Shown here: positions 8,226 to 15,599 of the stretch, one piece after another
Layout: every line of letters begins with the position of its first letter
Position numbering within the stretch: the stretch's first letter is position 1
Assembly (NCBI GenBank): GCA_002725175.2
Contig: PBQX02000048.1
Location: 1 to 16,187, forward strand
Direction: 5' to 3'
Source: CACKLF01 sp002725175
GTDB taxonomy: Bacteria > Pseudomonadota > Alphaproteobacteria > Rhodobacterales > Rhodobacteraceae
Length of the DNA stretch: 16,187 nucleotides
Made by a program: the position numbers and the translations under genes
Notes under the pieces: generated by a model
What the model was told of the DNA's origin: nothing
Databases searched by the model: none
What the model saw: the letters and a program-made list of their open reading frames with translations, nothing else

Positions 8226-8915
8226 TTAGGCCCTAAATCCAATAGCAACAACATATTTTTCTGAACTATCTTTTCTACTTGCAGGGGGCTTAAAATTAAT
8301 TACTTTTTCAAATTTTATTTTAAGCAGTTTCTGTAATTCTGGCTCTGCACCACCAGAAAGAACCTTAGCTACAAACACTCCTCCCCGTTTCAATACATGG
8401 TCTGCAAAAAATGCTGCCGACTCACACAAAGCCATTATCCTCAAATGATCAGTTTTCTTGTGCCCTGAAGAACTAGATGCCATATCTGACAAGACAATAT
8501 CTACGTTATTTATTTTCAACTTGTCTATCAAATCGATTGGATCTATGTCCAAGAAATCAATTTTATAAAACTCCAAACCAGGAATNGCCTCTGGTTCATT
8601 TAGATCTATTCCTATAACTCTACCCAGCGAATTAAGNGCATTTTTTTCATCCTTGGAACAAACTTTTTCTAATGCCACTTGCGACCACCCTCCAGGACTG
8701 CAACCAAGGTCAATAACCGTCATTCCAGATTTTAAAAGATTAAATCTTTCATCTATCTCGATAAGTTTAAATGCAGCCCTAGATTTATACCCAATCGATT
8801 TGGCTTTTAGCACATAAGGGTCATTGAGTTGCCTTTGCAGCCATCTAGTAGAAGAAATTTTTCGACCTTTTGCAGTTTTNACTTTTACGGCAAGCGGTCT
8901 TGCATTTGATGACAT
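8226..8915 (-). CDS. rlmE: 23S rRNA (uridine-2'-O-)-methyltransferase RlmE (FtsJ/RrmJ)
   Basis: Methylates the 2'-OH of the A-loop uridine equivalent to E. coli U2552 in the large subunit, a late ribosome assembly step. Numbered from an in-frame GTG at 8924, the SAM motif is IDLGCSPGGW (71-80). The K-D-K-E catalytic tetrad is K53 (RAAFK), D147 (SDMAS), K187 (VAKV) and E222 (SSEK). The last two spacings match those of the E. coli enzyme. A small insertion of about 8 residues follows motif I. The basic N-terminus TAKGRKISSTRWLQRQLNDPYV is typical of alphaproteobacterial forms. The start is uncertain: ATG at 8915, preferred here, or GTG at 8924, only four bases after the upstream stop. Three ambiguous bases are all at third codon positions. 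Confidence 0.95.
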   Translation of the reverse strand: MSSNARPLAVKXKTAKGRKISSTRWLQRQLNDPYVLKAKSIGYKSRAAFKLIEIDERFNLLKSGMTVIDLGCSPGGWSQVALEKVCSKDEKNXLNSLGRVIGIDLNEPEXIPGLEFYKIDFLDIDPIDLIDKLKINNVDIVLSDMASSSSGHKKTDHLRIMALCESAAFFADHVLKRGGVFVAKVLSGGAEPELQKLLKIKFEKVINFKPPASRKDSSEKYVVAIGFRA

Positions 8916-8928
8916 TCGCTTCACTTAT

Positions 8929-10041
8929 TTATACTTTATTTTTATTAAATTTGACGGCATTTTTTCTAATTAANGTATGAAGGATTCCATCACGAAGTCC
9001 TCTATCTGCTATACACATTTGCTTGCCAGGCCAGCTACTTAGTATAGCCTGAATTATTGCTAAACCTGGTATTATCAGATCGCAACGACTGTCACCAATC
9101 GCAGGGTTCTTCTTCCTTCCTGAAGAACCCATTTTAAAAAGATTTTTTATTACTTCCTCAACTTCTTCAGCTTTTAACTCAAGACCATCAACTTGGTCTC
9201 TATCATATTTTTTTAAACCTAAATGAACAGCTCCTATTGTAGTAATAGTACCAGAGGTACCTATGACCTGAACATCTAGATTTCGCGATAAATAGAAATC
9301 ACTATTATACGGCAAAAATGAAGATAAATGATCCTCAAAATCACACACCATTAGAGCAAATTTCACTCCATCTTCCTCAATGTCAAAATACTTCTGGCTT
9401 AGAGTAGAAACCCCTAAGGGAATAGANAGCCAGTCTATTACNTCAGCTTGCCCATTCGCAACATTTGATTTTTTAGGAATATTTTTTGCTAATGAATGTG
9501 GTATACTTTTTTTAAATTTAAGGTTGAGAAGCTGATCTAACCTATCATCTTGGCACCTAGTTTTAAATTTAAGCCATACTAATTCGGTTGAACCTCCGCC
9601 TATATCAACCACTAAAACATTGTTAAATTTCTTCTTCATTAATGGGGCGCAGCCAATCACAGCATATTTTGCCTCCTCTTCTGGTTCAATTATTTCCAAC
9701 CTTAAACCAATTTCACTNTGAACTCGTTTTAGAAAATGTCTGCCATTTTTAGCTCTTCTACAGGCTTCAGTTGCAACCAATTTCCAACTTTCAATNGGAT
9801 ATTGATCAAACTTTTTTTTACATACCTTTAGAGCTCGCATTGCTTTAATTATGGCAGACTTGGACAAATATCCTGTTGACTCCAAGNTACTTCCCAACCC
9901 AACTGATTTTGAAAATGAATCTTGAACTTCAAAAGCTGTCTCAGTAGTTCGAACTACTAACATTCGGCAGCTGTTTGTACCCAGGTCTAAAGCGGCAAAA
10001 TATTTTCCTTTAATGTTGTGGTAAATATTTTTTTGATTCAC
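8929..10041 (-). CDS. Ppx/GppA-family exopolyphosphatase / guanosine pentaphosphatase
   Basis: Member of the ASKHA-fold Ppx/GppA phosphatases, which hydrolyse inorganic polyphosphate or pppGpp. The 370-residue form lacks the C-terminal domains of E. coli Ppx. Motifs are the first phosphate loop AALDLGTNSCRMLVV (16-30), the glutamate-rich EPEEEAKYAVIG (119-130) with the probable catalytic Glu, the second phosphate loop VVDIGGGSTELVW (144-156), and IGTSGTITTIGA. A Lys/Asn-rich stretch at about 160-200 between the second loop and SIPLGV looks longer than usual. The start is a GTG at 10041 with no strong Shine-Dalgarno, so the N-terminus is uncertain. It heads the operon with rlmE, four bases or slightly more downstream. 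Whether it prefers polyphosphate or pppGpp cannot be decided. Confidence 0.9.
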   Translation of the reverse strand: MNQKNIYHNIKGKYFAALDLGTNSCRMLVVRTTETAFEVQDSFSKSVGLGSXLESTGYLSKSAIIKAMRALKVCKKKFDQYXIESWKLVATEACRRAKNGRHFLKRVXSEIGLRLEIIEPEEEAKYAVIGCAPLMKKKFNNVLVVDIGGGSTELVWLKFKTRCQDDRLDQLLNLKFKKSIPHSLAKNIPKKSNVANGQAXVIDWXSIPLGVSTLSQKYFDIEEDGVKFALMVCDFEDHLSSFLPYNSDFYLSRNLDVQVIGTSGTITTIGAVHLGLKKYDRDQVDGLELKAEEVEEVIKNLFKMGSSGRKKNPAIGDSRCDLIIPGLAIIQAILSSWPGKQMCIADRGLRDGILHXLIRKNAVKFNKNKV

Positions 10042-10227
10042 AGTAGATNGCCCATTAAATTAATTTTAACAACAGTAACTTAAAAATAAGATTCTGTCAC
10101 ACGATGGTTTAGAAAAAAATTTCAAATTTTCAAACTTTTTAAGGCCAAAAAATTACACCCTCTACCTAGGAATTTTTTTTTGCCAATAAATTACTTACTG
10201 TCGCAATTAGTGTTTTCGGGGTCGTGC

Positions 10228-10272
10228 CCTTACCATAAATTTCAGTTTCAATAAAATACATCTTTGGTAAGG
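10228..10272 (+). promoter_or_regulatory. Leader inverted repeat covering the Shine-Dalgarno of the corrinoid cassette
   Basis: CCTTACCA (10228-10235) and TGGTAAGG (10265-10272) form a perfect 8-bp inverted repeat around a 29-base loop. The distal arm contains most of the cassette's ideal ribosome site AAGGAG (10269-10274), six bases before the ATG at 10281. If transcribed, the proximal arm acts as an anti-Shine-Dalgarno and could gate translation. Alternatively it is a DNA operator: a possible promoter TTACCA (10230-10235), 16 bp, TAAAAT (10252-10257) would put the proximal arm on the -35 box and start transcription inside the distal arm. The two readings are mutually exclusive. I cannot assign it to a known riboswitch class. 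Confidence 0.5.
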
Positions 10273-10280
10273 AGAATNCT

Positions 10281-10592
10281 ATGAGTGACTTAACATTACT
10301 TTGTTGGAGAGATATCCCTGCACAAATAATAGTAGGCAAAGGGAGAAAAGCTATTAAAATTCAACTTTCTGACAAATTTGAAAAAGCTATAGATAGATGT
10401 GCTATGAAAGCAAATCTAAAAGATACTGACTCATACTTGGGAGAATGGAAAAAATTAGTTTTTANGCATTCTGAAAGNACTGATAANGAAGCAGCTGAAA
10501 AAGAGTCNGNTCGGCTGGAACAGAAGTTCGATGCAAAGACCTTGAAAGCATATGTCGATAATGACGGCTGGACACCAATGCAATTCAAATGA
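10281..10592 (+). CDS. Small 'virulence factor' family protein (PF13769-like), first gene of the corrinoid cassette
   Basis: A 103-residue soluble protein without signal peptide or membrane segment. The sequence (start MSDLTLLCWRDIPAQIIVGK, end DNDGWTPMQFK) resembles the family labelled 'virulence factor' in alphaproteobacterial genomes, recurrently found beside a MetF-like reductase and a methyltetrahydrofolate:corrinoid methyltransferase. The label is historical; no biochemical role is established that I know of. It is acidic and lysine-rich in the middle, with a conserved-looking WRDIPAQ near the N-terminus. AAGGAG six bases before the ATG makes the start secure. The next gene begins 9 bp after its stop, with a GGAA just after that stop. 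Five ambiguous bases fall inside, affecting residues 62-77. An accessory or partner subunit for the reductase is inference from linkage. Confidence 0.8.
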   Translation: MSDLTLLCWRDIPAQIIVGKGRKAIKIQLSDKFEKAIDRCAMKANLKDTDSYLGEWKKLVFXHSEXTDXEAAEKEXXRLEQKFDAKTLKAYVDNDGWTPMQFK

Positions 10593-10601
10593 TGGAAATC
10601 T

Positions 10602-11471
10602 ATGTTAACTAAAAATATTTCAAAATTGATAAAAAATTTTTCAATAGAAGTGATGCCAAGAACGCTTGGAAAATTGGAAAATATTGAAAATCTGTGGCCA
10701 AAAAAAACAAGAGTTTATATAGCTCACTTAGAAGGAACGNCAATAGAAGACATGCTTGTCACTGCAAAAAGGATTAAATCGGCAAGCTTCANTCCCATGC
10801 CTCACTTTCCAGCCAGGATTATCAAAGATAATAAAGTTTTGGAAGATTGGATAAATCGGTATTCAGAAATAGGAGTGAATGAAGCACTGTTATTAGCAGG
10901 AGGCGTTGACCGCCCTTTGGGAAATCTTTCAAATTCAATGGAGTTACTTTCAACTGGATTATTTGAAAAATATGGGTTTGAGCGCCTTCATGTCGCTGGA
11001 CATCCAGAAGGGAACAAAGATATTGACCCAAATGGCAGCGATATAAATGTAATGAACGCCCTAAAATGGAAACAAGATTATTCAAAAGATACTAATGCAA
11101 AGATTTCCATTGCTACACAATTTTTATTCGAGTCTAAACCAGTTATAGATTGGGCCAATAAGATTCTTTCCAATGGGATAACTCTCCCAATAAATGTTGG
11201 GATTGCTGGCCCTGCAAAGCTTCAAACAATGATAAAGTTCGCAATAGCATGCGGTGTTGGACCTTCACTTAGGGTCCTGGAACGTAGAGCAAAAGATATA
11301 ACAAAACTTTTGTTTCCATTTGAACCGACAAATATTCTAACGGAACTAGCAGATTACAAGGAAAGCAATCCGAATACCAATATTGAAGGGATTCACTTTT
11401 TTCCTCTTGGGGGAATAGAGAAATCATCAGATTTTATAAAGAATATAAATACTGCGCAGCATACAGATTAA
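10602..11471 (+). CDS. Methylenetetrahydrofolate reductase (MetF-like)
   Basis: Flavin-dependent interconversion of 5,10-methylene-THF and 5-methyl-THF. The 289 residues match the bacterial MetF catalytic barrel. SIEVMPRT (14-21) corresponds to the SFEFFPP motif, giving Glu16 as the proton-relay residue. HFPAR is at 68-72. AGGVDRP (99-105) gives Asp103 at the position of the flavin-tuning Asp of E. coli MetF. ATQFLFE (171-177) matches the TQFFFD motif. HPEGNKD (134-140) replaces the usual YPE segment. It diverges from canonical MetF that feeds methionine synthase, and its neighbours suggest work in the oxidative direction on methyl-THF delivered by the next gene's product; that is inference. 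Two ambiguous bases (10740, 10792) leave residues 47 and 64 undefined. Confidence 0.88.
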   Translation: MLTKNISKLIKNFSIEVMPRTLGKLENIENLWPKKTRVYIAHLEGTXIEDMLVTAKRIKSASFXPMPHFPARIIKDNKVLEDWINRYSEIGVNEALLLAGGVDRPLGNLSNSMELLSTGLFEKYGFERLHVAGHPEGNKDIDPNGSDINVMNALKWKQDYSKDTNAKISIATQFLFESKPVIDWANKILSNGITLPINVGIAGPAKLQTMIKFAIACGVGPSLRVLERRAKDITKLLFPFEPTNILTELADYKESNPNTNIEGIHFFPLGGIEKSSDFIKNINTAQHTD

Positions 11472-11483
11472 GGGACGAAATTT

Positions 11484-12422
11484 ATGACCAAAACAACAAT
11501 TGAATCTAAATCAAAAACAATAATAATTGGATTTGAGGAACCTTTTTGCGTTATAGGCGAAAGAATAAACCCCACAGGCCGGAAGGCTCTTGCCAAAGAA
11601 CTAGAAGCTGAAAACTTTTCAACTGTTGAAAAAGATGCCTTAGAGCAAGTGGCTTGTGGAGCAAATATGCTCGATATTAATGCCGGCGTCGTATATAATT
11701 CAAATCCTAATCCAAATGAGACAGAACCTCCTCTAATGGAAAAAATGATTTCTCTTGTCCAAAATCTTGTCGAGATACCATTATGCATTGACAGTTCAGT
11801 TCCAGAGGCTTTGAAAGCTGGGTTAGAAACAGCTGAGGGACGACCACTTTTAAATTCAGTGACTGGCGAAGAGGAAAGATTGGAATCAATCTTACCACTA
11901 GTAAAAAAGTTTAACGTGCCAGTAGTAGCAATCTCAAATGACGACACTGGAATTTCTGAAGACCCAGAAGTAAGGTTTCAAGTGGCAAAAAAAATAGTGG
12001 AAAGAGCTTCAGATTATGGCATTCCCGCTAGTGACATTGTGGTAGACCCTTTAGTAATGCCTATTGGAGCAATGGCTACGGCTGGTCGGCAAGTTTTTGA
12101 GCTAGTAAGAAAGCTAAGATTAGACCTCGGAGTTAACACAACTTGTGGAGCCTCCAATATTTCTTTTGGCCTTCCTAATAGGCACGGTATAAACTCCGCA
12201 TTCCTCCCGATGGCTATTGCTAGTGGGATGACAAGTGCAATTATGAACCCGGTAAGGAAACAAGAAATGGATGCTATAAGGGCAGCTAATTTGTTGAATA
12301 ATAATGACCCAAATAGTTACGAATGGATAAAATCCAATCGTGTACCTAATGATGAGGCCAGTGAATCAGGCAGTACTTCAAAAACAGATGAACGGCGAAT
12401 TAGGAGAAGACGCCGAAGATAA
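11484..12422 (+). CDS. Methyltetrahydrofolate:corrinoid methyltransferase (AcsE/MtgA-like)
   Basis: Pterin-binding (DHPS-fold) enzyme moving a methyl group between N5 of methyl-THF and a cob(I)amide on a corrinoid protein. Family signatures are GERINPTGRK (25-34), LDINAG (63-68), CIDSS (101-105), NSVTGEEERL (124-133), SNDDTG (151-156), VVDPL (186-190) and GASNISFGLPNR (222-233). The core ends near residue 284. A serine/glutamate-rich linker and a terminal arginine run (RRIRRRRRR, 304-312) follow, an unusual basic tail. AGGGA eight bases before the ATG, overlapping the preceding stop, fixes the start. Its partner corrinoid protein is not in the window. Relation to MetH is excluded by size and by the lack of B12-binding and homocysteine domains. 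Confidence 0.92.
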   Translation: MTKTTIESKSKTIIIGFEEPFCVIGERINPTGRKALAKELEAENFSTVEKDALEQVACGANMLDINAGVVYNSNPNPNETEPPLMEKMISLVQNLVEIPLCIDSSVPEALKAGLETAEGRPLLNSVTGEEERLESILPLVKKFNVPVVAISNDDTGISEDPEVRFQVAKKIVERASDYGIPASDIVVDPLVMPIGAMATAGRQVFELVRKLRLDLGVNTTCGASNISFGLPNRHGINSAFLPMAIASGMTSAIMNPVRKQEMDAIRAANLLNNNDPNSYEWIKSNRVPNDEASESGSTSKTDERRIRRRRRR

Positions 12423-12432
12423 GATACTTATT

Positions 12433-14442
12433 ATGAGCAAAGACCCAACTATCATATTTACCCCTTCTGGAATTAGAGGAAGTGTTAAGAAAGGAACTTC
12501 TATATTAAATGCTGCAAGGGCATTAGGAGTTGATCTTGATAGTGTTTGCGGTGGTAGAGGAATCTGCTCAAAGTGCCAAATAACTCCAGGTAAAGGAAAA
12601 TTTCCAAAATTTGCAATTACGGTCGAAGACGATGCTATTTCCAGCTGGAATGAAGTCGAGGAGAGGTATGATTTAAAAAGGGGCCTCCCAACTGGCAGAA
12701 GATTAGGTTGCCAAGCTAAAATTCAAAAAGATCTAGTAATTGATGTGCCGCCAGAAAGCCAAATTCATAAGCAAGTAATTAGAAAAGAGATTGATCATAG
12801 GGACATAACACTTAAACCAACTCTAAGTGTTATGTATATCGAAGTTGAAGAGCCTACTATGGATGAGCCATCAGGAGATTCTGAACGGATACTTTCTGCC
12901 CTAAAGGAGCAATGGAATTTAAGCAACGTCAATTTACACTTTAATCTTTTACAAAAAATTCAAAGTCAGCTGAGGAAAAGCTCTTGGAAGATAAGTTGTA
13001 TAGTAAGATTTGACTACATTTCAAACTCTTATGAAGTAATTGACATTTATCCAGGTTTTTTTGAGGGACAACTTTTTGGCTTAGCTATAGATGTCGGCTC
13101 GACAACAGTTGCAGCACATCTATGCAACCTAAAATCAGGTGAAGTTCTAGATTCAGAAGGAATCATGAACCCTCAAATAAAATTTGGTGAAGATCTAATG
13201 AGCAGAGTAAGTTACGCAATGCTTAATGAAAATGGCGCCGACGAAATGACAAGTGCCATCCGTGCCTCAATAAATTCCTTAATCAAAAATATATCTAAAA
13301 GATTAAGTATAGATCTTGATAATATTTATGAAATTGTATTTGTTGCCAACCCCGTAATGCACCATTTATTACTAGGGTTAGACCCAACAGAATTAGGTCA
13401 AGCGCCTTTCGCTCTTACCAAAGCCAACTCGATAACGGTGCGTTCAAAAGATTTAGAGATAACCATTAACAAAAACGGTTTAGTTTATTTTTTACCTTGC
13501 ATTGCGGGACATGTAGGAGCAGATGCTGCTGCCGTCATATTATCCGAAACTCCATATAATCTAAAGGAACTATCTTTAATTGTAGATGTTGGAACAAATG
13601 CTGAAATTATTTTAGGAAATAGTGAAAAGCTTCTTGCTTGCTCATCACCCACTGGCCCTGCTTTTGAAGGTGCACAAATAACTTGTGGGCAGCGTGCGGC
13701 ACCAGGAGCAATTGAAAGAGTAAAAATCGATCCTATAACTAAGACGCCGTTTTTTAAAATAATAGGGCACGAAGACTGGTTGTCAGATGAAACTTGTAAT
13801 GGAATTCGAATAACGGGGATATGTGGGTCAGGAATTATAGAAGCAATAGCTGAAATGCGATTGTCTGGATTAGTTGACGAAACAGGGCTAATCGGATCTT
13901 CAGAACAAACTGGATCTGAAAGATGTGTACCGGACGGTCGGACAAATTCTTATATTTTGGTGAGGAACGAAACTAACCCTATCAAAGTTTCGAATTCTGA
14001 CATAAGAGCAATTCAGCTCGCAAAAGCAGCTCTATACGCTGGCGCAAAACTCCTTTTAGATAAAATTGGCACCGATAAAATTGAAAAAATAATTCTGGCT
14101 GGGGCTTTTGGAACACACATATCTCCAAAGCACGCTATGGTCTTAGGGATGATACCAGATTGCAGCCTTGATAAAGTAAGCTCATCTGGAAACGCCGCCG
14201 GCACAGGAGCTAGAATAGCGCTATTAAACTACGAGATGCGAATAGAAATAGAAAAACAGGTCAAAAAAATAGAAAAAGTGGAGACGGCTATTGAACCCAA
14301 ATTCCAAGAATTTTTTGTGGCTGCATCTAATATTCCTAATGGAGTTGATAAATTTCCACAACTTACTAAAAAAGTAAATCTGCCATCTGTGACATTTAAT
14401 TTGAGACAACGCCCTGAAAGAAGATCGAGAAGATTAAAATAA
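12433..14442 (+). CDS. Corrinoid-activating 2Fe-2S/ASKHA ATPase (RACo/AcsV-like)
   Basis: Reductive activator that uses an iron-sulfur cluster and ATP to return oxidised cob(II)amide to the active cob(I) state. With the ATG at 12433 it has 669 residues. The N-terminal plant-type ferredoxin domain carries Cys39, Cys45, Cys48 (C-x5-C-x2-C in VCGGRGICSKC) and Cys93 (LGCQAK). A linker domain follows. The C-terminal ASKHA domain begins with GLAIDVGSTTVAAHL (216-230) and continues with NPVMHHLLLGLDPTELGQAPF-type, IVDVGTNAEIIL and ILAGAFGTHIS motifs. An in-frame ATG as early as 12340 would overlap the previous gene by 83 bp. I prefer 12433 because the family usually opens directly with the ferredoxin strand, though no good Shine-Dalgarno precedes it, so translational coupling is likely. 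Ends with an arginine-rich tail. Confidence 0.92.
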   Translation: MSKDPTIIFTPSGIRGSVKKGTSILNAARALGVDLDSVCGGRGICSKCQITPGKGKFPKFAITVEDDAISSWNEVEERYDLKRGLPTGRRLGCQAKIQKDLVIDVPPESQIHKQVIRKEIDHRDITLKPTLSVMYIEVEEPTMDEPSGDSERILSALKEQWNLSNVNLHFNLLQKIQSQLRKSSWKISCIVRFDYISNSYEVIDIYPGFFEGQLFGLAIDVGSTTVAAHLCNLKSGEVLDSEGIMNPQIKFGEDLMSRVSYAMLNENGADEMTSAIRASINSLIKNISKRLSIDLDNIYEIVFVANPVMHHLLLGLDPTELGQAPFALTKANSITVRSKDLEITINKNGLVYFLPCIAGHVGADAAAVILSETPYNLKELSLIVDVGTNAEIILGNSEKLLACSSPTGPAFEGAQITCGQRAAPGAIERVKIDPITKTPFFKIIGHEDWLSDETCNGIRITGICGSGIIEAIAEMRLSGLVDETGLIGSSEQTGSERCVPDGRTNSYILVRNETNPIKVSNSDIRAIQLAKAALYAGAKLLLDKIGTDKIEKIILAGAFGTHISPKHAMVLGMIPDCSLDKVSSSGNAAGTGARIALLNYEMRIEIEKQVKKIEKVETAIEPKFQEFFVAASNIPNGVDKFPQLTKKVNLPSVTFNLRQRPERRSRRLK

Positions 14443-14467
14443 TGTTTGTTTATGTTTTTAACAAACG
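14443..14467. terminator. Weak possible bidirectional terminator between convergent genes
   Basis: GTTTGTT (14444-14450) and AACAAAC (14460-14466) form a 7-bp stem with a 9-base loop, extendable by one T-G wobble pair. It begins directly after the stop of the ASKHA gene and about 26 bp past the aroB stop. On the minus strand the stem is followed by the U-rich ATTATTTT; on the plus strand there is no U-run. The stem has only two G-C pairs, so it would be weak. Confidence 0.35.
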
Positions 14468-14492
14468 AACTTAAAAATTGTAAATGATTAAT

Positions 14493-15596
14493 TTAAGGAC
14501 ATATTGTGTTCAGGAATTCATTCACACTCTCTGTAGAACAATCTTCGCTAATTATACATTTGCCAATTTTTTTTGGCAAAATATAAGTAATATTTCCATT
14601 TTTTACCTTTTTGTCTTGCAGCATAAACTTAATTAAGACTTTAGGAGAAGGTAAAGTCATAGAAATGTCTTTAATTTGATGCTTCATACCTAATTTGGCA
14701 TATAAATGGATTAACCTGTTAACATCGCTTATAGAACACATTCCAAGAAAATGTGAAAATTGGAAGGCAATAGTTGTTCCAATAGAAACAGCTTCACCAT
14801 GAAAAAGCTTATTCGAATAACCTGTATATGTTTCTAAAGCGTGCCCAAAAGTGTGGCCTAAATTAAGCAATGCACGCTCCCCCATTTCTCTTTCGTCTTT
14901 TTGAACAAATTGTGCCTTAATTGAACATGACCAAATCACAAGTTCCGAGATTATGTCTGGATTGCCAGACTTAATTTCTGAAAGATTTTCTTCAATCCAA
15001 TTAAAGAATACGGGATCTCTAATTAATCCATATTTGATTACTTCACTCATTCCAGACAAAAAGTGACGCCCACTAAGACTAGAAAGACTCAACACATCTG
15101 AAACGACTAATTTTGGCTGGAAAAATGTTCCGATAAGATTTTTCCCAAATTTTGAATTTATTGCTGTCTTGCCACCCACAGAACTATCTACTTGTGCTAA
15201 TAGAGTGGTCGGGATTTGGATTAATGCCAAACCTCTTCTGGCAATAGACGCAGAAAACCCCACAAGGTCCCCTAATACCCCGCCTCCAAGAGCGATAACA
15301 AGCCCCTCTCGATCTAATTTATTTTCTAAGATCCACTCAACTAATTTTTCTGCATATTTCCACCCCTTTACACCCTCACCATCAGAAATTTCAATATCGC
15401 AAACAGAAAATCCCTTTTTAAGCAAACTACCTCTCACTGCATCAAGATATAAATTCCCAACATTGTTATCCGTGATGATAGCTATTTTCGAGAAATCTCC
15501 TACTTCAGTAATTAATTTTCCTAATTCGGATAGTATATTTTTTCCAACTATTATCTCATAGCTACTTTCCTTTAAATCCACTCTTAGCCTATTCAA
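14493..15596 (-). CDS. aroB: 3-dehydroquinate synthase
   Basis: Second step of the shikimate pathway, converting DAHP to 3-dehydroquinate with NAD and a metal ion. 367 residues, usual length. Motifs are the NAD-binding LGGGVLGDLVGF (103-114), IPTTLLAQVDSSVGGKTAIN (128-147), the metal-ligand Glu in SEVIKYG (184-190), LGHTFGHALE (246-255) and FHGEAVSIG (265-273) with metal-ligand histidines. The start is an uncommon TTG at 15596, three bases after the aroK stop. A GGGAG lies about 9-11 bases upstream within the aroK 3' end, and the reading frame opens with MNRLRVDL there, so TTG is well supported. It forms an operon with aroK and converges on the corrinoid cassette. Confidence 0.98.
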   Translation of the reverse strand: MNRLRVDLKESSYEIIVGKNILSELGKLITEVGDFSKIAIITDNNVGNLYLDAVRGSLLKKGFSVCDIEISDGEGVKGWKYAEKLVEWILENKLDREGLVIALGGGVLGDLVGFSASIARRGLALIQIPTTLLAQVDSSVGGKTAINSKFGKNLIGTFFQPKLVVSDVLSLSSLSGRHFLSGMSEVIKYGLIRDPVFFNWIEENLSEIKSGNPDIISELVIWSCSIKAQFVQKDEREMGERALLNLGHTFGHALETYTGYSNKLFHGEAVSIGTTIAFQFSHFLGMCSISDVNRLIHLYAKLGMKHQIKDISMTLPSPKVLIKFMLQDKKVKNGNITYILPKKIGKCIISEDCSTESVNEFLNTICP

Positions 15597-15599
15597 AAT

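Noticed and set aside
10143..10184. Imperfect inverted repeat GGC-C-AAAAAATT / AATTTTTT-TTT-GCC in the divergent spacer, with a T9 run that could suggest a terminator
   Set aside because: Arms are mostly A/T homopolymer with an unequal bulge, and the T-run is part of the stem rather than a tail; likely chance in AT-rich DNA.
10042..10280. Possible cobalamin riboswitch in the divergent spacer before the corrinoid cassette
   Set aside because: I looked for the B12-box core (GCCACTG-like) and the long multi-stem layout and found neither; only the short inverted repeat at 10228-10272 is supported.
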